Assembly (NCBI GenBank): GCA_024278645.1
Contig: JAJRST010000268.1
Coordinates: forward strand, 1-12,270
Length of the DNA: 12,270 nt
Source: a bacterium
GTDB taxonomy: Bacteria > Zhuqueibacterota > Zhuqueibacteria > Residuimicrobiales > Krinioviventaceae
Direction: 5' to 3'
Shown: piece by piece, positions 1-4,939 of the stretch
How the letters are laid out: the number at the start of each line of letters is the position of its first letter
Numbering within the stretch: the stretch's first letter is position 1
The notes under the pieces: generated by a model
The model's input: only the letters and a program-made list of their open reading frames with translations
What the model was told of the DNA's origin: nothing
Database searches by the model: none
Program-made: the position numbers and the translations under genes

Positions 1-513
1 CCCGTTGAACTGGGCGGCGGCATTCGCAGCCTGGGCGATGTGGAACGCTGGCTGGCGGTCGGCGTCGAGCGCGTCATCATCGGCACCATAGCATTGACGC
101 AGCCGGAAATTGTCGACGAGGCCGTATCGAAATTTGGCGCGGACAGGATTGTCGTCGGCATCGACGGCAGAAACGGCAAGGTCGCCATTCGCGGCTGGGA
201 GGAGCAGACGGAGGCCGGCGTTCTCGAACTGGCGCTGAAAATGCGCGACCTCGGCGTCCGGCGAATTATTTATACGGACGTGCATCGAGACGGCGAATTG
301 ATCGGCCCGAACTTTGACAGTACGGATGAGCTGGCAAGAGAGGCGGATATAAAAGTAATCGCCTCCGGCGGTTTTTCCGATGTGGCGCATTTTGAGGCGC
401 TGCAGGCGCTGCAAAATCCGAATATCGAAGGCGCCATTGTCGGCACGGCGATTTATGAAGGCAAAATAAAACTGCAACAGCTTACAAAAAGATTTCGATC
501 GGAAAAGGTGTAA
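1..513 (+). CDS. hisA: HisA, ProFAR isomerase (5' end outside window)
   Basis: HisA converts ProFAR to PRFAR in the cytoplasm, an intermediate step of histidine biosynthesis, on a (beta-alpha)8 barrel. The frame is open from base 1 and begins P-V-E-L-G-G-G-I-R, the conserved phosphate-loop strand of HisA, so the GTG at 40 is not the true start; about 70-75 N-terminal residues lie upstream of the window. Visible family marks are GGGIR, the YTDVHRDG loop with the second catalytic Asp, IASGG and GAIVGTAIYEG near the C-terminus. It ends with TAA five bases before hisF, and the order hisA-hisF-hisI is the usual one in compact his operons (hisH is a likely upstream neighbour, by inference). HisA and HisF are paralogues; the TD-x-x-RDG loop, the C-terminal GTAIYEG and the complete HisF next door separate them. 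Confidence 0.96.
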   Translation, partial: PVELGGGIRSLGDVERWLAVGVERVIIGTIALTQPEIVDEAVSKFGADRIVVGIDGRNGKVAIRGWEEQTEAGVLELALKMRDLGVRRIIYTDVHRDGELIGPNFDSTDELAREADIKVIASGGFSDVAHFEALQALQNPNIEGAIVGTAIYEGKIKLQQLTKRFRSEKV

Positions 514-518
514 GAAAC

Positions 519-1157
519 ATGCTGGCAAAACGAATCATACCCTGCCTGGACGTCAAGGACGGGCGCGTGGTCAAGGGCGTCAATTTTCTCAATCTCGTCG
601 ATGCCGGCGACCCGGTGGAACAGGCGCATTATTATGACGAGCAGGGCGCCGACGAGTTGGTCTACCTGGACATCACCGCGTCGCATGAAAAGCGCGACAT
701 TATGCTCGACGTCGTCCGTCGCACGGCGGAAGAGGTGTTCATGCCGCTGACCGTGGGCGGCGGCGTACGAACCGCCGAGGATGCGCAAATCCTTTTAAAA
801 AGCGGCGCCGACAAGGTGACCATGAATACCGCGGCGGTGCTCAATCCCGAGCTTCTTCGGGAATGCTCGGAGCGCTTCGGCGCCCAGGCCACGGTGTTGG
901 CCATCGACGCCAAAAAGTCCGGCGACGGCAAATGGCAGGTTTACATTTACGGCGGCCGCAAACCGGTGCAAAAGGACGCCCTGGAATGGGCGCTGCAGGC
1001 CGAGGAACTCGGCGCCGGCGAGATTCTGCTCACCTCCATGGATCGCGACGGCACAAAGATCGGCTTTGATATAGAACTTACGCGCGCCGTCTCGCGGGCA
1101 GTGAACATTCCGGTCATCGCCTCCGGCGGTTGCGGCGCCGTCGAGCATTTTGAATAG
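519..1157 (+). CDS. hisF: HisF, imidazole glycerol phosphate synthase cyclase subunit, cut short by in-frame TAG
   Basis: HisF takes ammonia from HisH and closes the imidazole ring of PRFAR, giving IGP and AICAR. The protein opens MLAKRIIPCLDVKDGRVVKG, with catalytic Asp11; the second catalytic Asp is Asp130 (VLAIDAK). VGGGVR (79-84) and VIASGG (199-204) are phosphate-binding loops. The start at 519 fits the family and has AAAAGG ten bases upstream. The frame stops at TAG 1155-1157 after 212 residues, whereas the family is normally about 250-260. What is lost is strand 8 and its phosphate loop, so the product as written would be an incomplete barrel and probably inactive. The missing residues are encoded immediately after the TAG in the same frame (see the 1158-1313 entry). 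Explanations are a real nonsense mutation, a base-call or assembly error (one change from GAG), or readthrough; the sequence alone cannot decide. Confidence 0.93.
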   Translation: MLAKRIIPCLDVKDGRVVKGVNFLNLVDAGDPVEQAHYYDEQGADELVYLDITASHEKRDIMLDVVRRTAEEVFMPLTVGGGVRTAEDAQILLKSGADKVTMNTAAVLNPELLRECSERFGAQATVLAIDAKKSGDGKWQVYIYGGRKPVQKDALEWALQAEELGAGEILLTSMDRDGTKIGFDIELTRAVSRAVNIPVIASGGCGAVEHFE

Positions 1158-1313
1158 GTTTTCACGGACGGCTGCGCCGATGCGGCGCTGGCCGCATCTA
1201 TATTTCATTATCGGCAAAGTTCGATACAGGATGTTAAAAATTATCTTAAAGAAAGGGGCGTTCATGTCAGAGATAGTAAAAATGAACTTGGAAGATTGGC
1301 TGACAAACGTTAA
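1158..1313 (+). pseudogene. hisF: Severed C-terminal part of HisF, in frame after the amber stop
   Basis: Reading on in the hisF frame past the TAG gives V-F-T-D-G-C-A-D-A-A-L-A-A-S-I-F-H-Y, then a stretch ending Y-L-K-E-R-G-V-H-V-R and 13 further residues before TAA at 1311-1313. This is the canonical HisF C-terminus (strand 8 with the ADAALAAS phosphate loop, then the last helix and the G-V-x-V-R ending). No base is inserted or lost, so the only lesion is one codon. The TAG sits where other HisF proteins usually have Glu or Asp (for example HFLEAF in Thermotoga, HFRDVF in E. coli, recalled from memory). If decoded, the whole protein would be 264 residues and would overlap the start of hisI by 50 bases. 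The preserved reading frame argues for a very recent lesion or an error. Confidence 0.88.
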
Positions 1314-1614
1314 ATTTGACGACAAAGGTCTGGTGGCGGCGGTCATCCAGGATGTCAAGGACAACGCCGTGCTTATGCTTGGCTACATGAATAAAGAGAG
1401 CATTCGCATGACCCTGGAAAAGAAAAAGGTCACCTTTTGGAGTCGTTCGCGGCAGGAGTACTGGACAAAAGGAGAAACTTCCGGCAACTACCTCGAACTT
1501 GTGGATATGTACCTGGATTGCGATGGCGACGCTATTCTTGTCCGGGCGGTTCCGTACGGCCCCACCTGCCACACAAACAAACGATCTTGTTTCTCATGGC
1601 ATCTTGAAGAATAG
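1264..1614 (+). CDS. hisI: HisI, phosphoribosyl-AMP cyclohydrolase (monofunctional)
   Basis: HisI hydrolyses the adenine ring of PR-AMP, the third step of histidine synthesis, as a cytoplasmic Zn/Mg enzyme. The 116-residue protein shows the whole signature: QEYWTKGETSGN (64-75), the metal cluster L-D-C-D-G-D-A (Asp85, Cys86, Asp87, Asp89) and the T-C-H-T-x4-S-C-F motif with Cys102 and Cys109. It stops soon after SCF, so there is no fused HisE pyrophosphohydrolase, which must be encoded elsewhere if present. An open frame extends upstream to an ATG at 1150, but ATG 1264 is chosen because AAAGGGG lies just ahead (about 1252-1258) and the upstream residues correspond to the HisF C-terminus in another frame. 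Another ATG at 1282 is possible but has a poorer ribosome-binding site. It is co-transcribed with hisF. Confidence 0.95.
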   Translation: MSEIVKMNLEDWLTNVKFDDKGLVAAVIQDVKDNAVLMLGYMNKESIRMTLEKKKVTFWSRSRQEYWTKGETSGNYLELVDMYLDCDGDAILVRAVPYGPTCHTNKRSCFSWHLEE

Positions 1615-1622
1615 GCAAAAAT

Positions 1623-2480
1623 ATGAAAGCATTCTCAACAGTCATTCATTTATCGGCGCTAATGATCTTGCTTGTTTCCCTGAACTTGTCCGCCCTGCAA
1701 CGGCAGATATATTTCAAGGAGACGACGTTTGACCAGTTTGCCTACCCGAATGGCATGTTCGATGAAGAGTATACCGCCATCATCCGGGAGCGGGCGAATG
1801 AACAATTCCCAAAAGCGCGGACGCACATTATTAAAGGCTACATCACCAATGACAAGCCGAGAAGCGTCGTCGAATACTATTCCAAGCTGTGCGGGCAAAG
1901 GTTTTTTAAAGAAGGCGATCACTTTGTTTTTGTTTTTTCACAAATAGATAACAAGCCGGCCACCCGCATAGAAATATACCAGGCGCCGATCGCTCGCATC
2001 CACCGCGAATTTTGGCCGACGCGTGTCGATCTTTACATCATACGTTACCCGATCCTCGGAGACATTCCCAAGGAACTGAACCGTTCGCCGGAGGAGCTGA
2101 AAGCTCGCCTTGGCCGATTTTACTATGACGGGCAGATGCGAGAGGATATTGCGCAACTGGATATGGAAGAGTTCGGGCCCGACGCCGAGGTGTATGTCAT
2201 TACCACGCAGGACGATTTTGAGCAGGTTTATCGTTTCTTTCGCCGCCGCTTTGGCCCCTTTCGCGTGCGTCCGGCTCGCGACGGCGATATGCTCACCCGG
2301 GATTTCGAGATTGACATCACCAGGGCCGCCACGGAAGAAGATGCGGATAAAGATATTTACGTTTATGTCGAAGAGAATCCCATCGTCATGGACCGCAACG
2401 GCAACTCGCAGCTTTACCGGGGATGGGTGTTCATTCGATATTTCTTTTGGGAAAAGGATGCAATGTATTCTCATCCTTAA
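1623..2480 (+). CDS. Exported protein of unknown function with two similar halves
   Basis: I do not recognise a named family. The 285-residue protein begins with a Sec-type signal peptide (Lys2, hydrophobic stretch about 7-22, likely cleavage after Leu-Ser-Ala24), so it should be periplasmic or outer-membrane associated; there is no lipobox and no further membrane segment. Two stretches look alike: about 60-120 and about 182-275. Each starts with E-x-F followed by P-x-A, continues to T-x-D, then V-x-x-(Y/F)-(Y/F), a Gly a few residues later, and finishes with alternating hydrophobic residues typical of beta strands (HFVFVFS; YRGWVFIRYFFW). This resembles small alpha/beta modules of the type 'position along a sequence, helix, beta hairpin', but that is inference. 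It lies 8 nt after hisI without an obvious promoter, so it is probably the last gene of the his transcript although its role looks unrelated. A terminator follows three bases after its stop. Confidence 0.8.
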   Translation: MKAFSTVIHLSALMILLVSLNLSALQRQIYFKETTFDQFAYPNGMFDEEYTAIIRERANEQFPKARTHIIKGYITNDKPRSVVEYYSKLCGQRFFKEGDHFVFVFSQIDNKPATRIEIYQAPIARIHREFWPTRVDLYIIRYPILGDIPKELNRSPEELKARLGRFYYDGQMREDIAQLDMEEFGPDAEVYVITTQDDFEQVYRFFRRRFGPFRVRPARDGDMLTRDFEIDITRAATEEDADKDIYVYVEENPIVMDRNGNSQLYRGWVFIRYFFWEKDAMYSHP

Positions 2481-2482
2481 AA

Positions 2483-2510
2483 AACCGGCTCGTTGTCAAA
2501 CGGGCCGGTT
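2483..2510. terminator. Bidirectional rho-independent terminator
   Basis: AACCGGCTCG (2483-2492), an 8-base loop (2493-2500) and CGGGCCGGTT (2501-2510) form a ten-pair stem with one G-U. On the minus strand the stem is followed by T6, a good intrinsic terminator for the Ni-SOD gene that ends at 2543. On the plus strand the trailing TTCTTTAT is weaker but serves the his-operon transcript ending at 2480. It sits exactly between two convergent genes. Confidence 0.85.
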
Positions 2511-2542
2511 CTTTATCGGATATTTTAAAAAATTAAGGTCGA

Positions 2543-3037
2543 TTAATGGCCGTGCTCTTGTAAATGCGAGGTCATCTCCTCGTTAAAATAAAGCTTGTAG
2601 AAACTTTTCACCAGCTCGCGCAGCTTTTGTACATGGGCGAGATCGGTGGTCTGTTTCGCCTTCATGGCGTGAACGATGATGAGATGCACGTTCTGCAATT
2701 GCGCGGCATATTTTTCGGCGGCCGCTTTATCGGCGGCGTCCGCGAGCTTGATTCGCTGCGCCAGAAAGTATTGCAAGGCGATTTCCATAATGTCGTCGGC
2801 GTGCTTGTCTTTGTTGGTCACCCAGCGCACAATCTGGTTATAGTTCGGCGTCTCTGCTTTTGACAATTCGATTATTTGTTTCATCGATTTTTCGACTGTG
2901 GTGATTTGCTCCATCCACATATCAAAACGCATTTTATCGCCATAGATGCCGCAGGGAATCTGGCAGTGTGCAAAAACGGAGGCCGACAAGCCAAGGACGA
3001 GCAAGACCGGAAGCAAAGTCGTGATTTTTGATTTCAT
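2543..3037 (-). CDS. sodN: Exported nickel-containing superoxide dismutase
   Basis: Ni-SOD dismutes superoxide to hydrogen peroxide and oxygen at a single Ni held by the N-terminal nickel hook. The 164-residue precursor has a signal peptide (1-23: Lys2/Lys4, hydrophobic core, V-F-A at -3 to -1) and then H-C-Q-I-P-C-G-I-Y at 24-32, which matches the hook H-C-x-x-P-C-G-x-Y: His24, Cys25 and Cys29 would be the Ni ligands (mature His1, Cys2, Cys6) and Tyr32 the conserved Tyr9. The remaining approximately 130 residues are predicted helical, matching the four-helix bundle; mature length of 141 is a little longer than the Streptomyces enzyme. Mature residue 3 is Gln instead of the Asp of Streptomyces, and the C-terminus ends H-L-Q-E-H-G-H. 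Start: GGGAGA at 3046-3051 stands 8 bases before the ATG. No SodX-type maturation peptidase is adjacent; signal peptidase would do the same job. It is a separate transcription unit, with terminators on both sides. Confidence 0.92.
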   Translation of the reverse strand: MKSKITTLLPVLLVLGLSASVFAHCQIPCGIYGDKMRFDMWMEQITTVEKSMKQIIELSKAETPNYNQIVRWVTNKDKHADDIMEIALQYFLAQRIKLADAADKAAAEKYAAQLQNVHLIIVHAMKAKQTTDLAHVQKLRELVKSFYKLYFNEEMTSHLQEHGH

Positions 3038-3064
3038 GATAAATTTCTCCCATCATTATTTATT

Positions 3065-3086
3065 CAGTTATTTTCGATACAGTTAT
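3065..3086 (-). repeat. Direct repeat CAGTTAT x2 upstream of the Ni-SOD gene
   Basis: CAGTTAT occurs at 3065-3071 and again at 3080-3086 (read as ATAACTG on the coding strand), with centres 15 bases apart, 28-49 bases upstream of the Ni-SOD start. The second copy also forms a short GTTA/TAAC inverted repeat with the neighbouring bases up to about 3094. It lies where a promoter or operator of the gene should be. A regulator site is possible, but no known box (Nur, Fur, OxyR) is clearly recognisable. Confidence 0.35.
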
Positions 3087-3136
3087 CTTTTAACAAAATG
3101 ATTGCGGAGATATTTCAGTTTTTTAGCGTCATTGCA

Positions 3137-3167
3137 TAAAAAAAGCCCGCACGATCAAGCGCGGGCC
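3137..3167 (-). terminator. Rho-independent terminator of the lipoprotein/outer-membrane protein unit
   Basis: On the minus strand GCCCGC (3166-3161), a ten-base loop and GCGGGC (3150-3145) are followed by a run of seven T (3144-3138). It begins 27 bases after the stop of the outer-membrane protein gene at 3194 and separates that unit from the Ni-SOD gene on the same strand. Confidence 0.88.
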
Positions 3168-3193
3168 TGGCGTCTGTGCAAGAAAAGTCTGCC

Positions 3194-3778
3194 TTAAAAG
3201 CCGATGCCGAACATATAACCGACTCGCAAGCCGACATAATTAAAATCCTTGACCATCATGTAGAACAGGGACGCATCAAGAGGGCCCCATTTCATGCCGA
3301 CAATCGGAGCAAAGCTGAATCTCGAATCCGTCGCCGAGTCGGCGATCAACCCTTGGTCGACGGCTGTGCCCTCGTAGCTAAAGGTGAAATTATGAACGCC
3401 AACCTGGGCGCCGAAATGGGCCTTGGGGCCGATCGGCAGGCCGAGCTCCCAGCGCAGCCCGACCAGCACCGGAACCGCGGTAACTTTTGCCGTTGCGGAA
3501 ATCTCCGGCGAATTGATCCCGGGAACGGAGTAACTGTAGGACTGCTCGCCAAAATTAAGGTAGCCAATGTTGCCGGTAATTTTCAGCAAAATGATGTCCG
3601 CCATGCCAAAGGCGGTGACGCCGTAGCCCGTCGGACTAAAGTCGCCGTTCGTCAGTTGCCCCAGGGCCAGCGAGGCGCTCGGTTTGACCACATTGGCCTC
3701 GACGCCAAGACGCAGGCCCAACGCGGAAGCCATGTTGACGGAAGCAAGGATCATAAATGCTGCTGCCAGTTTTTTCAT
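3194..3778 (-). CDS. Small outer-membrane beta-barrel protein
   Basis: The 194-residue precursor has a clear signal peptide (MKK, hydrophobic core, A-S-A at 17-19 before Leu20). The mature part is rich in Gly and aromatic residues and consists of alternating polar/hydrophobic strands of about ten residues separated by turns, for example LRLGVEANVV, DASLFYMMVKDF and YVGLRVGYMFGIGF. The last residue is Phe, as is usual for proteins inserted by BamA. This fits an eight-stranded barrel of the OmpA/OmpW size class, but no specific family is assigned and the substrate, if any, is unknown. GGAGAAG (3784-3790) five bases before the ATG supports the start. It follows the lipoprotein gene by 47 nt and is probably co-transcribed with it; the terminator at 3137-3167 closes the unit. 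Confidence 0.78.
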   Translation of the reverse strand: MKKLAAAFMILASVNMASALGLRLGVEANVVKPSASLALGQLTNGDFSPTGYGVTAFGMADIILLKITGNIGYLNFGEQSYSYSVPGINSPEISATAKVTAVPVLVGLRWELGLPIGPKAHFGAQVGVHNFTFSYEGTAVDQGLIADSATDSRFSFAPIVGMKWGPLDASLFYMMVKDFNYVGLRVGYMFGIGF

Positions 3779-3825
3779 TGTCGCTTCTCCGTAATCTTTA
3801 ATTTATGTTACTTTGGTTTACACTA

Positions 3826-4353
3826 TCAGCGCTTCTCTTCGGGAAAATCTTGCAGAATCCGGGCCACGGTTTCGTCCATGGCCGCTTGCAGTTTTTCGGG
3901 CGACTTCGCCTGGCCGACGATGCCGCTTTCATAATTGCGCCACACCATTTCGCCGGCGGCGCCGTCGATGATTTCAATCACCAGCGTGCCTTCGTCATAG
4001 CTGGCCATGTCCGCGCGGCCGGCCCAGGGGGCGGCATCCTGCATTTGATAACGGCTGACGTTTATGGAACTGCTTTTGGATTGCACATTGCCAAAAACCA
4101 CAACCTCAAAGTCAACGCTGTCGGCGTCGCTTAAAATAAAGCCCTTATCCTGCAACACCCGGTTCACGGAACTCTTGACCTGCCTGTGCAGCATGGGGTT
4201 GCGGACCAGGGCGTCATCCTTGATTTTTCGGTTTGACCATTTATAGGTCTTGTAAGCCGTAAGGTCAACGGCCTGTTTTGTGAGCTTGGACAGGGAAGAG
4301 CAATTGACGACGAAGACAGAAAGTAAGAGAAGAATAATCGGTCTTAATTTCAT
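3826..4353 (-). CDS. DUF4136-type lipoprotein
   Basis: The protein of 175 residues starts MKLRPI, followed by a hydrophobic stretch and V-V-N-C-S-S, so Cys18 is the likely lipidated residue; Ser at +2 suggests sorting to the outer membrane. The rest follows the DUF4136 pattern: A-Y-K-T-Y-K-W near the mature N-terminus, a central helix with LQDKGF, V-D-F-E-V-V-V, then E-G-T-L-V-I-E-I-I-D and M-V-W-R, and a last helix ending ILQDFP. The function of this family is not established. The frame is open 17 codons further upstream (to 4404), but ATG 4353 is chosen because GGAG (4361-4364) is seven bases ahead and the lipoprotein signal begins exactly there. It stops with TGA. Confidence 0.85.
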   Translation of the reverse strand: MKLRPIILLLLSVFVVNCSSLSKLTKQAVDLTAYKTYKWSNRKIKDDALVRNPMLHRQVKSSVNRVLQDKGFILSDADSVDFEVVVFGNVQSKSSSINVSRYQMQDAAPWAGRADMASYDEGTLVIEIIDGAAGEMVWRNYESGIVGQAKSPEKLQAAMDETVARILQDFPEEKR

Positions 4354-4624
4354 GAAACGGCTCCGGGTTAAATCCGAACATGTTAAAACGCGCTGGCGGC
4401 CCACTATACAAAAGTTGAACTATATTTCCATAACAGCGTTTACAGGCTTAATATTCAAAAAATAAATACCAGTTGCTGAATGGAATTTAAAAGTATTGTT
4501 GCATTTTCAAAGTTTTATTCTACATTGTCGTGAGAAAAAATAAGCATGGATAGCCTCTCATAAAACATTTTAGAATTTTTCTCAATCTTTTGGTGTTTTA
4601 TTTCTTTTAACAAACGGGTCGTCA
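4354..4624. promoter_or_regulatory. AT-rich divergent promoter region between the lipoprotein gene and clpS
   Basis: These 271 bases contain no plausible gene and are much richer in A+T than their surroundings, as expected for two divergent promoters. Candidate elements are weak. On the minus strand TATAGT (4408-4403) could be the -10 box of the lipoprotein gene, but it has no good -35. On the plus strand TTTACA (4439-4444) with TAAATA (4463-4468) is a possible pair at 18 bases. No convincing Shine-Dalgarno sequence precedes the clpS ATG at 4625. I see no clear hairpin or known riboswitch. Confidence 0.45.
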
Positions 4625-4939
4625 ATGGGCTACGAGGACACAAACAACCAAACGGATGCGCTGACCAGGGATGACGTCAGCATTGATGAACCAAAATTAT
4701 ACAAAGTGCTGTTGCATAACGATAATTACACAACCATGGATTTTGTCGTGCAGGTTTTGGAGACCATATTTTACAAAACGCCGGCCGAGGCGACGCAGAT
4801 CATGCTCAGTGTGCATCACAACGGCGTCGGCGTTTGCGGCGTTTATCCCTATGATATAGCGGAAAGCAAAGTGGAGCAGGTGCACGAGTTGGCGCGGCGG
4901 CATCAGTTCCCTTTAAAGAGCAGTATGGAGGAAGTATAA
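4625..4939 (+). CDS. clpS: ClpS, N-degron adaptor of ClpAP
   Basis: ClpS binds proteins with destabilising N-terminal residues and hands them to ClpA for degradation by ClpP; it also keeps ClpA from its other substrates. The 104-residue protein has the usual flexible N-terminus (about 1-24) and the core starting Y-K-V-L-L-H-N-D. Binding-pocket residues are present: Asn32 and Asp33, Thr36, the gatekeeper Met38 and His64 in M-L-S-V-H-H-N-G, matching E. coli Asn34, Asp35, Thr38, Met40 and His66. VCGVYPYDIAESKV and the C-terminal FPL are also typical. The stop TAA directly abuts the clpA ATG, which gives coupled expression of adaptor and unfoldase. Absence of a clear Shine-Dalgarno sequence is the only oddity. 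Confidence 0.96.
   Translation: MGYEDTNNQTDALTRDDVSIDEPKLYKVLLHNDNYTTMDFVVQVLETIFYKTPAEATQIMLSVHHNGVGVCGVYPYDIAESKVEQVHELARRHQFPLKSSMEEV

Noticed and set aside
1155..1157. Genome-wide reassignment of TAG or pyrrolysine at the hisF stop
   Set aside because: TAG ends three other well-defined genes here (hisI, clpA, the C25 peptidase), each at the expected protein end, and the position normally holds an acidic residue with no special role, so global recoding is unlikely; only the local oddity is reported.
1623..2480. GWxTD-domain protein, a family common in similar lineages
   Set aside because: The W-V-F-I-R-Y-F-F-W segment near the C-terminus is not the G-W-x-T-D motif and no such motif occurs elsewhere in the protein.
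3176..3934. Open frame of 252 codons on the plus strand opposite the outer-membrane protein gene
   Set aside because: The minus-strand gene has a signal peptide, ribosome-binding site and its own terminator; the plus frame has none and its translation is low in hydrophobic order.
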